Both the position numbers and the translations under genes were made by a program. Positions 1 through 5,802 of a DNA stretch of 6,308 nucleotides are shown here, piece by piece. The DNA comes from Pseudomonadota bacterium (GTDB lineage: Bacteria; Pseudomonadota; Alphaproteobacteria; Micropepsales; Micropepsaceae): NCBI GenBank assembly GCA_025360685.1, contig JANYBR010000526.1, positions 1-6,308 on the forward strand. Direction: 5' to 3'. Positions within the stretch are counted from its first letter, which is position 1; the number at the start of each line of letters is the position of its first letter. The notes beneath the pieces are model-generated. The model was not told the DNA's origin, did not search any database, and was given only the letters and a program-made list of their open reading frames with translations.

Positions 1-661
1 CATACTTGGCAACCGCTGCTTCTACGAGGTCCCAGAACTCATTCTCCTCGTCCAGGGTATTGAGCTTTGGAACGCGAACAGATTGTCCGATCGCGGGGCC
101 ACGTGCTGTTCTTTCCACATAGGCCAGCGCACCATCCGCCTCGGACTTGAGCGGACCCGTCAGAAGGATTCTAAGCGATCTTTTGGCGCGTTCGGCGTAG
201 GACTCGTCAGCCAATGACGACTCTCCGCGCCGCCGTTGGCGGTAAGTCAGATAGCAGGCCTGAAAGCCGCCCCGCTCTTGTAAATACTGACCAGCTTCGC
301 CGACAGGCACGTCATCGAGCACGAGGAGCTGCATGACGGCCTTGTCTCGTGTGAGGCGAGAGGCGTCTTTTTCGCCGTCGTAGACGATGATGTCGCGAAG
401 GATTGTGGCGATAGGAGCTTCGGTCGCGATGTGGCCAGGTCTAGTGCGAAGCTCCTTGAGCACAGCGTTTGACTCCGCCTCATCACCCCGCTCGCATAGA
501 ACTTTGTAGCCGAGAACAAAAACGCGCTCGTATTCGTCCTCGCCCGGTTTGAACAACGCGGTTGACATTCGATTTGATGACAGAAATTCCGCGAGCGCGG
601 AACTGCTTTTCCAAGCGGAACGGATTTTCAGCACAAGAACTTCATCGTCTTCGGTATTCAT
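1..661 (-). CDS. Hypothetical protein, element cargo, C-terminus beyond window
   Basis: An open frame runs leftward from ATG at 661 to base 1 without a stop, giving 220 visible residues and no visible C-terminus. The start is chosen because GGAG (complement of 668-671) lies 6 bases before it. ATG 673 is in frame but has no comparable site, and ATG 568 would discard 31 residues that look protein-like (MNTEDDEVLVLKIRSAWKSS...). The frame closes upstream with a stop at 727-725. The product is charged and apparently soluble, probably mostly helical, with acidic and Arg/Lys-rich stretches such as YRQRRRGESS. I see no signal peptide, membrane segment or known catalytic motif, and I do not recognise the family. 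It diverges from the HTH/integrase pair across a 200-base control region, so it is probably accessory cargo or a regulator of the element. Function is unknown. Confidence 0.75.
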   Translation of the reverse strand, partial: MNTEDDEVLVLKIRSAWKSSSALAEFLSSNRMSTALFKPGEDEYERVFVLGYKVLCERGDEAESNAVLKELRTRPGHIATEAPIATILRDIIVYDGEKDASRLTRDKAVMQLLVLDDVPVGEAGQYLQERGGFQACYLTYRQRRRGESSLADESYAERAKRSLRILLTGPLKSEADGALAYVERTARGPAIGQSVRVPKLNTLDEENEFWDLVEAAVAKY

Positions 662-667
662 CGCAAA

Positions 668-671
668 CTCC
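668..671 (-). promoter_or_regulatory. Ribosome binding site deciding the start at 661
   Basis: The complement reads GGAG, followed by six bases and then ATG at 661. It overlaps the alternative in-frame ATG at 673, which would have no such site upstream. This favours 661 as the start of the leftward hypothetical gene. Confidence 0.5.
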
Positions 672-713
672 ATCTGTTGATGAGAAGCGACGTTCCATCC
701 TCGAAGGGATTTC

Positions 714-763
714 CGCACGTACCCTTAATTACGAAGCGTCGGCATCAATTGAGGGTACGTGCG
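714..763. repeat. Long inverted repeat (dyad) in divergent control region
   Basis: The left arm 714-730 (cgcacgtacccttaatt) and the right arm 747-763 (aattgagggtacgtgcg) are reverse complements over 17 bases with one mismatch (726/751). The spacer is 16 bases (731-746). In RNA copied from the + strand the mismatch becomes a U-G pair, so the stem would be unbroken. It lies 52 bases upstream of the leftward gene and about 100 bases upstream of the HTH gene. There is no T-run after either arm, so it does not look like an intrinsic terminator. The likeliest role is an operator for the neighbouring HTH protein or another element regulator, or an accessory site for recombination. The repeat is seen directly; its role is inferred. 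A shorter gtaccg/cggtac dyad follows at 786-813. Confidence 0.85.
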
Positions 764-861
764 CATTGCATCGAGCGTGCTTAGCGTACCGACAGCATCG
801 ACACTCGCGGTACAGATTTGGAAGTCGCCCAACTCACTTCGCGGATCGGGAGCGCATAGGT

Positions 862-1197
862 TTGCGCGACTTGTCCCCTGCAACTGACCGCCGGTCGTGC
901 TATACTTTAAGTGAGGCGGCGGCGGCGTTGCGCGTCTCGACGAAAACACTTGCGACGAAGTTGAAGGAGCTCCGAGTATCGCTGCCACAGGACCCGTTAC
1001 ATGCTCGGGTTGGCCGAAAAGTTATCATTTCACCTGACGACTTAATCCGTCTTTATGAGGCGTTGAAACAGTGCCACTCAAACTCGTCAAGCGAAAAGGC
1101 TCCGGCCACTACTACGTCCGCGGAGCGGTCAGAGGCCAAAGAGTTTACGAAACTTGTGGCACTGACAACCAAGAAGCCGCAGAAGCGATACGCATAA
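862..1197 (+). CDS. Small helix-turn-helix DNA-binding protein (excisionase-like)
   Basis: About 111 residues are expected from TTG 862, which has GGGAG at 848-852 nine bases upstream. TTG 871 is the alternative start. The region from about residue 14 (YTLSEAAAALRVSTKTLATKLKELRVS) has the pattern of a MerR/excisionase-type winged HTH: a Leu-x-Glu-Ala-Ala helix, a short turn, then a recognition helix. A predicted wing (ARVGRKVIISPDDLIRLYEAL) follows. The tail from about residue 70 is Ser/Thr/Lys-rich, low in complexity, and encoded where the integrase start overlaps in another frame. The frame is open back to 562, but the earlier part overlaps the leftward gene and looks like noise. Placement directly before the integrase suggests a recombination directionality factor or element repressor that may bind the dyad upstream. 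The family call is good; the excisionase role is inferred. Confidence 0.72.
   Translation: MRDLSPATDRRSCYTLSEAAAALRVSTKTLATKLKELRVSLPQDPLHARVGRKVIISPDDLIRLYEALKQCHSNSSSEKAPATTTSAERSEAKEFTKLVALTTKKPQKRYA
898..906 (+). promoter_or_regulatory. Possible extended -10 promoter element inside the HTH gene
   Basis: TGC followed by TATACT at 901-906 resembles an extended -10 hexamer in an otherwise GC-rich stretch. No good -35 lies 17 bases upstream. If it is active, transcription would begin near 913, inside the HTH gene, and would express the integrase without a complete HTH protein. The short match makes this weak. Confidence 0.22.
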
Positions 1198-2126
1198 GGC
1201 GTGAAAGCCAACTCCTTCATCAGTCGGTGTTTGGTGTCGCGGCGCCAGTCACGTTTGCAAAGGCGGCAGTCTCGTATTTGGAGTCCGGTGGCGAAGCAAA
1301 ACACTTAGGTACATTCGACTCCAAGACCGGTCGCTGGACATCGCTACTGGGACAATTTCAAGAAACGCCAGTGGGGAAGATCGGTCAGGTCGAAGCCGAC
1401 GAAGCCGCTCTGAAGTTGTGCCCCACTGCGGGACCAGCAACTCGTCGCCGTCACGTTTACGGGCCGCTGTGCGCGGTGTTGAACCATGCCGCGGGCAAAG
1501 GTTGGTGTGGACGCCCTGTAATTAAAGGACCGAAGGTCAAGCCTACTGCGGTCAAGTGGGCCACGCCGGACTGGTTTGCAAAGGTGCTACCGCACTGCGG
1601 ACCACGCCTGCGGCGCTTACTGGTAGTCTTGGCGTACACGGGTCCGCGGCTTTCCGAAGCCCTGCGGCTAGACTGGGACGCCGACGTGAACCTGTCGGAA
1701 CGGACCTTGGTTTTCCGGCGTACGAAGAATGGAGAGATGCGTACCGGCCACGTCTCAGATCCCTTGTTGACGGAGTTGGCGCTCGTGCCCGAGGCCCAGC
1801 GGCATGGCAAGATGTTTCCCTGGGCGGACAAGTGCCACGTCTACAGGCCGCTTAGGACCGCTTGCAGACGCGCCGGTGTACCGTATCTCTCGCCACATCA
1901 ACTTGGACGCCACACCTACGCGACCTGGCTCCGGCTTTACGCCAAGCGAGATTTGAGGGGTGTCATGGAAGATGGCGGATGGAAGAGCATCAACGCCGTC
2001 ATACGATACAGCCATGTCGTTCCGGGCGAAACAGCCAAGGCGGTTGATCTGTTGCCCACGGTGATCGTGAACGATGCGAACGTGAAGCCGATCAAGGACA
2101 AGCGGATTCGACTTCGCCGCCCGTAG
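1071..2126 (+). CDS. int: Tyrosine recombinase / phage-type integrase
   Basis: 351 residues, a normal length for a site-specific tyrosine recombinase that integrates and excises the element. The start is GTG 1071; GAGG at 1057-1060 is ten bases away, a rather long spacing. The N-terminal 45 residues (KRKGSGHYYVRGAVRGQRV) resemble the arm-binding region of this group, followed by a core-binding domain to about residue 160. Catalytic residues are visible: Arg193 in TGPRLSE, Lys219 in RRTKNGE, His276 and Arg280 in HQLGRHTYATW, Trp304 in GGWKS and nucleophile Tyr313 in IRYSHV. The His-to-Arg spacing is HxxxR rather than the usual HxxR, through an apparent extra Gly279. The gene overlaps the HTH gene by 127 bases. 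It ends 84 bases before a tRNA-Thr fragment that fits as its attachment site. The reading frame looks intact, so the enzyme may be active. Confidence 0.95.
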   Translation: MPLKLVKRKGSGHYYVRGAVRGQRVYETCGTDNQEAAEAIRIRRESQLLHQSVFGVAAPVTFAKAAVSYLESGGEAKHLGTFDSKTGRWTSLLGQFQETPVGKIGQVEADEAALKLCPTAGPATRRRHVYGPLCAVLNHAAGKGWCGRPVIKGPKVKPTAVKWATPDWFAKVLPHCGPRLRRLLVVLAYTGPRLSEALRLDWDADVNLSERTLVFRRTKNGEMRTGHVSDPLLTELALVPEAQRHGKMFPWADKCHVYRPLRTACRRAGVPYLSPHQLGRHTYATWLRLYAKRDLRGVMEDGGWKSINAVIRYSHVVPGETAKAVDLLPTVIVNDANVKPIKDKRIRLRRP

Positions 2127-2173
2127 CGCTTGCGCATTTCCGGTACAGCCCATCGCGAATGTTGATCTAACAC

Positions 2174-2190
2174 GTTGAGAACGCACCCCT
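2174..2190 (+). other. tRNA-Thr-like relic (D-arm end and 5' anticodon stem)
   Basis: The bases gttgagaacgcacccct resemble the stretch of a tRNA-Thr(GGT) running from the D loop through the 5' side of the anticodon stem. In the E. coli tRNA that stretch reads about gttggtagagcgcaccct. acccc at 2185-2189 is perfectly complementary to ggggt at 2218-2222, the 3' anticodon stem of the real tRNA fragment. Twenty unrelated bases (2191-2210) separate it from the anticodon-loop sequence ttggtaa. No 5' acceptor strand (gccggag) is found further left, so this is not a working tRNA. It may be the element's own core-site mimic or a scar of an earlier event. The match is short and could be chance. Confidence 0.35.
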
Positions 2191-2210
2191 ATTAGAAATT
2201 GCGCGTCGCT

Positions 2211-2255
2211 TTGGTAAGGGGTAGGTCGTGAGTTCGATTCTCACCTCCGGCACCA
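2211..2255 (+). tRNA. 3' fragment of tRNA-Thr(GGT), 5' half absent
   Basis: The pieces fit a class I tRNA from the anticodon loop to the end: loop ttggtaa 2211-2217 with anticodon GGT 2213-2215, 3' anticodon stem ggggt 2218-2222, variable loop aggtc 2223-2227, T stem gtgag 2228-2232, T loop ttcgatt 2233-2239, closing ctcac 2240-2244, 3' acceptor strand ctccggc 2245-2251, discriminator A 2252 and encoded CCA 2253-2255. GGT with this stem and variable loop matches proteobacterial tRNA-Thr. The D-arm and 5' acceptor strand (gccggag expected) are missing, so it is not functional. It is the displaced end left by integration. Confidence 0.88.
2211..2255. other. Probable attachment site (attR-type element boundary)
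   Basis: The tRNA similarity begins sharply in the anticodon loop, a common crossover site for tyrosine integrases, and continues to the CCA. The integrase ends 84 bases to the left. Because a tRNA 3' fragment lies here with the element on its 5' side, the element should have supplied a new 3' half to the intact tRNA-Thr at its other end. The core identity should therefore be at least these 45 bases, repeated directly beyond the left edge of the window. Candidate arm-type sites nearby are weak: gttga occurs at 2161 and again at 2174. The tRNA fragment is seen directly; the att role is inferred. Confidence 0.75.
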
Positions 2256-2540
2256 TATCGAGCTGCGCGGCAGCGGGTATGGCGCTCGCCGCAACTTGCA
2301 AGAATGAAGGTGGCCGCAGTTCGGTTTGCGCAGCTCCAGCCGGGTAGCCAAGTCAATTCAGGCGCTATCGAACTGGCGCCACGGCGCCGTAGCCTGCAAG
2401 GTGACGACCAATTGCTCACACATTTGCGCGAGCTCATCGGTGCGATTTCTGCGCGTGCCAAATTTGGCCTTTTTTGATGTTCAGCCTGAACTGGTTCCGG
2501 TCGGGGTTCCACCGAGCGCGGAGCAAATTGGGAGGCGGGT
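2256..2540. other. Intergenic region, no convincing gene
   Basis: I see no credible coding frame here. Frames that are open lack ribosome binding sites and protein-like composition. It contains a 9-base inverted repeat (gagctgcgc 2260-2268 and gcgcagctc 2328-2336), a ggcgcc-ac-ggcgcc hairpin at 2375-2388, and a ccaaatttgg palindrome at 2458-2467 followed by six T at 2470-2475. The promoter of the beta-propeller gene should lie here, but I cannot place a -35/-10 pair with confidence. Confidence 0.5.
2531..2535 (+). promoter_or_regulatory. Strong ribosome binding site for the beta-propeller gene
   Basis: GGAGG, preceded by a further G, lies five bases before ATG 2541. This fixes the start against the second in-frame ATG at 2553. 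Confidence 0.7.
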
Positions 2541-4430
2541 ATGCAGACTTCGATGCATTCGACGTTCGGGCGCGTGGCTGGGATGCTACTCTACGTATTG
2601 GCTTTCGTCGCGCTGCCGAACATCGCGACGGCGCCTGCCACCCTCATCGCGTTCCGCAGTGAGGCCCAGCTTGCATACTACCTCAAGCATCGCCTCCACC
2701 GGCCTTTGCCACCACCTTCCCCACCACCTCCCCCACCGGCGCAAGCAAGTGATATGGCATCGGTAGTTGTGACTGCTGAAAAAGCGGCGGCGCCGGGCAT
2801 CACCAACAACCAGGTATCGGGCGTCGACGAGGGCGATATCGTCAAGCAGCACGGTGACGCGCTTGTGATCCTGCGCCGCGGCCGGCTGTTCACGGTCTCG
2901 CTCGCCGAGCGCGGCATGCACCCGATCGACTCGATCAACGCCTATCCGCCCGGCGTGGATGCGAGTGCCGACTGGTACGACGAGATGCTGATCTCCGGCG
3001 ACCGCATTGTCGTCATCGGTTACAGCTACCAACGCGGCGGTACGGAAATCAACCGCTTCCATATCGACTCGCGCGGCCATCTGGAATTTCAGGACGCTTA
3101 CCAGATGCGTTCCAATGACTACTACTCGTCGCGCAACTACGCGTCGCGCCTGATCGGCCACCAACTCATCCTCTACTCGCCCCGCTATCTGCCCTATGGC
3201 GACGCCGATCCCAGTGTGGCACTGCCCGCCTTGCGCCGATGGACCGGAACCGAAGCCAAGTTCGAACGCATCGGCACCGCGCGCGAGGTCTATCTGCCAC
3301 CCGATCTGCCGGACGATCAAATCGATACCGTGCACACGGTCAGCTTTTGCGACCTGACGGCTGCGATCCTTGCCTGCAAGGCGACAAGCGTGTTCGGGCC
3401 GGACGGCCGCACGTTTTACGTGTCGTCACGAGCCGTCTATGTATGGGTCATTCCATTCTGGGGCCAGTCTGGACCGAGAAAGCGTGCCACCGCACTACTC
3501 TACCGCCTGCCGCTCGACGGCGGCGCACCATCCGCCATCGGCGTGCGCGGCGCGCCCGAGGACCAGTTCTCCTTCCGCGAAGACGCCGCCGCGTTGCGTG
3601 TTCTTGTTCGTTCCCAGGGCGGCGGAGACGCGATGTGGTCGCCGGAGTTCTCGGAAGGCGCCGTGTCGCTGTTGCAGATTCCGCTTGCATCGTTCGGAAA
3701 CGGATTGAACGAAGCCGGTCCGGCCCGCTACCGTAATCTGCCGTCGCCAAAGGACATTCACTACTCCGCATTTCACAACCGTTTTGTCGGCGACTACGTG
3801 CTCTATGGTTCCGGCACCAGCTGGGGTTCGCCGCAGGATTATAATTCGACGCTCGTGATTGCACCCGTCGACGGGGGCAAAGTCACCCAACTCGTCCTAC
3901 CCCATGGCGTAGACAGGATCGAGGTCATGGGTCATGACGCGGTGGTAGTCGGAAGCGACTCGCACAATGTGTACTTCTCGTCCGTGACCCTGGGCGCCGA
4001 ACCGCAGATCGGAGACCGCTATGTGCTGACCGGTGCAGCGCAATCGGAAACCCGCAGCCACGGATTTTTCTTCAATCCCGACCCGAGAGGCGACGACAGC
4101 AGCGGCGTGCTCGGCCTGCCGGTTTCCAGGCCCGCAACGGCCGGCAATCGACAGCTTTTCGACACCTCAGCGGCGATGATTTTCCTGCGCCGCTCGGACG
4201 CTCGATTCTCTCCACTCGGTGAACTGGCTGCCCACAGCGAAGGCGTCGTCGATGACAGGTGTGTCGCCTCTTGCGTGGATTGGTACGGCAACGCGCGACC
4301 GATCTTTATCGGCGGACGTACGTTTGCGCTGATGGGCTACGAGTTGGTCGAAGGGTCCGTGTCAAGGTCGACAATTTCGGAAACCGGACGCATCACCTTT
4401 GCGCCTGCCACGGGGCCACTACGAAATTGA
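2541..4430 (+). CDS. Secreted protein with beta-propeller domain (Beta_propel family)
   Basis: 629 residues. The N-terminus has Arg11, a hydrophobic stretch at about 12-25 and a possible signal peptidase site after APA (residue 33), so export is likely. A proline-rich linker (PPPSPPPPPP, about 57-66) follows. The diagnostic block is NNQVSGVDEGDIVKQHGDALVILRRGRLF (about 89-117). It matches the opening of the family of secreted proteins with a C-terminal beta-propeller distantly related to WD40 (COG4880/PF09826). Other matching stretches are DIHYSAFHNRFVGDYVLYG (405-423) and SHGFFFNPDPR (506-516). Cys270/Cys279 and Cys574/Cys578 could form disulfides after export. The C-terminus is intact. No catalytic residues are recognisable; a binding, adhesion or scaffold role in the periplasm or outside the cell is inference. 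It stands alone, convergent with the diiron gene across 131 bases in which I see no clear terminator. Confidence 0.82.
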   Translation: MQTSMHSTFGRVAGMLLYVLAFVALPNIATAPATLIAFRSEAQLAYYLKHRLHRPLPPPSPPPPPPAQASDMASVVVTAEKAAAPGITNNQVSGVDEGDIVKQHGDALVILRRGRLFTVSLAERGMHPIDSINAYPPGVDASADWYDEMLISGDRIVVIGYSYQRGGTEINRFHIDSRGHLEFQDAYQMRSNDYYSSRNYASRLIGHQLILYSPRYLPYGDADPSVALPALRRWTGTEAKFERIGTAREVYLPPDLPDDQIDTVHTVSFCDLTAAILACKATSVFGPDGRTFYVSSRAVYVWVIPFWGQSGPRKRATALLYRLPLDGGAPSAIGVRGAPEDQFSFREDAAALRVLVRSQGGGDAMWSPEFSEGAVSLLQIPLASFGNGLNEAGPARYRNLPSPKDIHYSAFHNRFVGDYVLYGSGTSWGSPQDYNSTLVIAPVDGGKVTQLVLPHGVDRIEVMGHDAVVVGSDSHNVYFSSVTLGAEPQIGDRYVLTGAAQSETRSHGFFFNPDPRGDDSSGVLGLPVSRPATAGNRQLFDTSAAMIFLRRSDARFSPLGELAAHSEGVVDDRCVASCVDWYGNARPIFIGGRTFALMGYELVEGSVSRSTISETGRITFAPATGPLRN

Positions 4431-4561
4431 CCGCGGGATGTTCGAACTGAAGTGCACCAAACGTCCGACCACCAGCAACGTCAGCGATATCCGGTATTCA
4501 AGTCGCTTCTGCACGAAGCTGCGATAAAAGTGTCCAGTCGCGTGACCGAGCGCTGGGGGCC

Positions 4562-5701
4562 CTACTCCGCCGCGAGTGTGGCCGCAGCGCGCCGCTTCTC
4601 CGCGTCGTTTTCCTTGAAGTTGATCGCCTGCAGGTAACGGATGCCTTCCTCGGCGATGTCGTCACCGACCATGCGGGTGCCTTCTGCTGACAGCTCGTCC
4701 ATGTCTATGTACATGCCATAGAAGCCGCGCGTACGCTCGGTGATCAGTCCGGCGTTGAGAAGGGTTTTGATCAAGACGCGGAAGACATTGGTCTCGCCCT
4801 TGAAGCGCTTCTTGGGATCCTTGTTTTTGCGTCGCTCCATGATGTCGGCGAGCACCCGCTCCGGATCGAGACCGAACTTGCCGTAAATGATCTGCTGCTG
4901 GGCTGGCGAGCCGTTGTTGAAGAGCAGCGACTGCGCGCAATGCGCCGCCCAGTCCTCTACCAGGTTGCGCTCGGACTCGGTCAGCTTGGGAATCGTCTTG
5001 TCCGCCCAGATCTTGCCGAACTTATGATGGAAGGCCTCGTCGGTCATCACCAGCTGGAACAGCTTGCGGGCGAGCGGGTCGCGGTTGTAGCGAAAGCCGT
5101 TGGCGAAGGCGCCCATGGCGAGTCCTTCGACCAGCATCTGCATGCCAATGATTTTCTTGTAGACAGCTGGGCTTTCGATGATCTCGATCAGCAGCGCCTT
5201 CAGTGCCGCGCCGCACGGCACCGGGCGGCCCCAGCGCGATTTGATGTATTTGGCGAAGGCCGTGACGTGACGGGCCTCTTCGCGCGTCTGATTGGCGGCA
5301 TACTCCTGCGCGCCCTGATCTTTGAGTACGTGGCACAGCGAAGCCGAGAGATTCAGGGCACCCTGCTCGCCATGCAGGATGGAGGAGAAGTTCCACAGCT
5401 GCATGTAGTTGATGAAGCGGATACGCTCCTTGGGGTCCTTCAGCTTGTCGGCGATGTAGGGAAGACGCAGCAGGGGTTGCTGCTCTTCGGGCATCAGCGC
5501 CTCATTCTCCAAGTCGAACGGTTCGTCGAAGTCGATATACTTCTTGTCCAACGGGTCCCAAAAGTGGTCATGGGTGGCGCTGATGATCTTGTCGAACGCC
5601 GTGGAGCGCTGCTCGTAACGGTCCAGTTCGATCATCGACTCGAAGTCGTTCGGCGCCACCGCACCATACATCGCGTCCTTGGTGATATTGCTGTCGGTCA
5701 T
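4562..5701 (-). CDS. Ferritin-like diiron protein (possible oxygenase)
   Basis: 379 residues from ATG 5701, chosen because GGAGG (complement of 5707-5711) lies five bases upstream. ATG 5704 is only two bases from it, and the further upstream open frame runs through a repeat. Four metal-ligand helices are visible with the diiron spacing: Glu112 (HGEQGALN), Glu142-x-x-His145 (EEARH), Glu192 (LVEG) and Glu222-x-x-His225 (DEAFHH). This E, ExxH, E, ExxH pattern is that of ferritin-like diiron oxidases and oxygenases (ribonucleotide-reductase-like, AurF-like). There is no signal peptide or membrane segment, so it is probably cytosolic. The C-terminal 80 residues are charged and family-specific. It follows a CYP153-type P450 on the same strand after a 101-base gap, so co-transcription is likely. 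The substrate is unknown; a supporting or second oxidation step in alkane or lipid metabolism is inference. Confidence 0.8.
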   Translation of the reverse strand: MTDSNITKDAMYGAVAPNDFESMIELDRYEQRSTAFDKIISATHDHFWDPLDKKYIDFDEPFDLENEALMPEEQQPLLRLPYIADKLKDPKERIRFINYMQLWNFSSILHGEQGALNLSASLCHVLKDQGAQEYAANQTREEARHVTAFAKYIKSRWGRPVPCGAALKALLIEIIESPAVYKKIIGMQMLVEGLAMGAFANGFRYNRDPLARKLFQLVMTDEAFHHKFGKIWADKTIPKLTESERNLVEDWAAHCAQSLLFNNGSPAQQQIIYGKFGLDPERVLADIMERRKNKDPKKRFKGETNVFRVLIKTLLNAGLITERTRGFYGMYIDMDELSAEGTRMVGDDIAEEGIRYLQAINFKENDAEKRRAAATLAAE

Positions 5702-5706
5702 CATGT

Positions 5707-5711
5707 CCTCC
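5707..5711 (-). promoter_or_regulatory. Ribosome binding site deciding the diiron protein start
   Basis: The complement reads GGAGG, then acatg, then ATG 5701. Two ATGs are adjacent (5704 and 5701); only the second has a usable spacing. This argues against the longer frame starting at 5797. Confidence 0.65.
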
Positions 5712-5725
5712 GGATCGGCCCTCGC

Positions 5726-5795
5726 CCTTCGACAAGCTCGGGGTGAAGGCCTTGAGTCTAGTCCCTCATCCTGAGCCTGTCGAAGGATGAGGGAC
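5726..5795. repeat. REP-like inverted pair of a 24-base unit
   Basis: One unit lies at 5726-5749 (begins ccttcgacaagctc) and a second, inverted, at 5763-5786 (its complement begins ccttcgacaggctc). They agree at 20 of 24 positions. The right unit is part of a perfect 12-bp palindromic stem, 5761-5772 with 5784-5795, and an 11-base loop. It occupies most of the gap between the P450 stop and the diiron gene start. No T-run follows in the leftward direction, so it is not a classic intrinsic terminator. It more likely acts as a mobile REP-type repeat that stabilises or processes the mRNA between the two genes. Similar ccttcgaca-type palindromes are, to my knowledge, common intergenic repeats in several proteobacterial genomes. 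Confidence 0.8.
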
Positions 5796-5802
5796 AAACG
5801 AT

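Noticed and set aside
247..519. Leftward 90-residue open frame
   Set aside because: It is a shadow frame within the longer leftward gene that runs from 661 off the left edge, and its Ser/Arg-rich composition is typical of an out-of-frame read.
562..861. Upstream part of the open frame leading into the HTH gene (start ATG-like at 562)
   Set aside because: It overlaps the start of the leftward gene head-on, crosses the dyad, has no ribosome binding site and its residues look random until about 901. TTG 862 fits better.
2185..2222. Functional tRNA-Thr with a short intron in the anticodon loop
   Set aside because: No 5' acceptor strand or D stem is present upstream, and short non-group-I tRNA introns are not known in bacteria.
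2458..2475. Intrinsic terminator from ccaaatttgg plus a six-T run
   Set aside because: The palindrome has no loop, so only a very short stem could form. There is also no gene immediately upstream to terminate.
2192..2512. Leftward 106-residue frame ending in GAGGENRTHDLPLTK
   Set aside because: That C-terminus is the well-known artefact of translating the antisense of a tRNA 3' end. The rest lacks protein-like features and a ribosome binding site.
2586..3335. Leftward 249-residue frame under the beta-propeller gene
   Set aside because: Antisense shadow of a high-GC gene. The sense frame has a signal peptide, a strong ribosome binding site and family motifs.
4452..4637. Small rightward frame of 61 residues in the convergent gap
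   Set aside because: No ribosome binding site, and its second half is antisense to the diiron gene's 3' end.
4940..5746. Rightward 268-residue frame antisense to the diiron gene
   Set aside because: Shadow of codon bias; the opposite strand encodes the complete diiron ligand set.
5702..5797. N-terminal extension of the diiron protein from 5797
   Set aside because: The extra residues are translated from the REP-like repeat, and GGAGG at 5711-5707 places the start at 5701.
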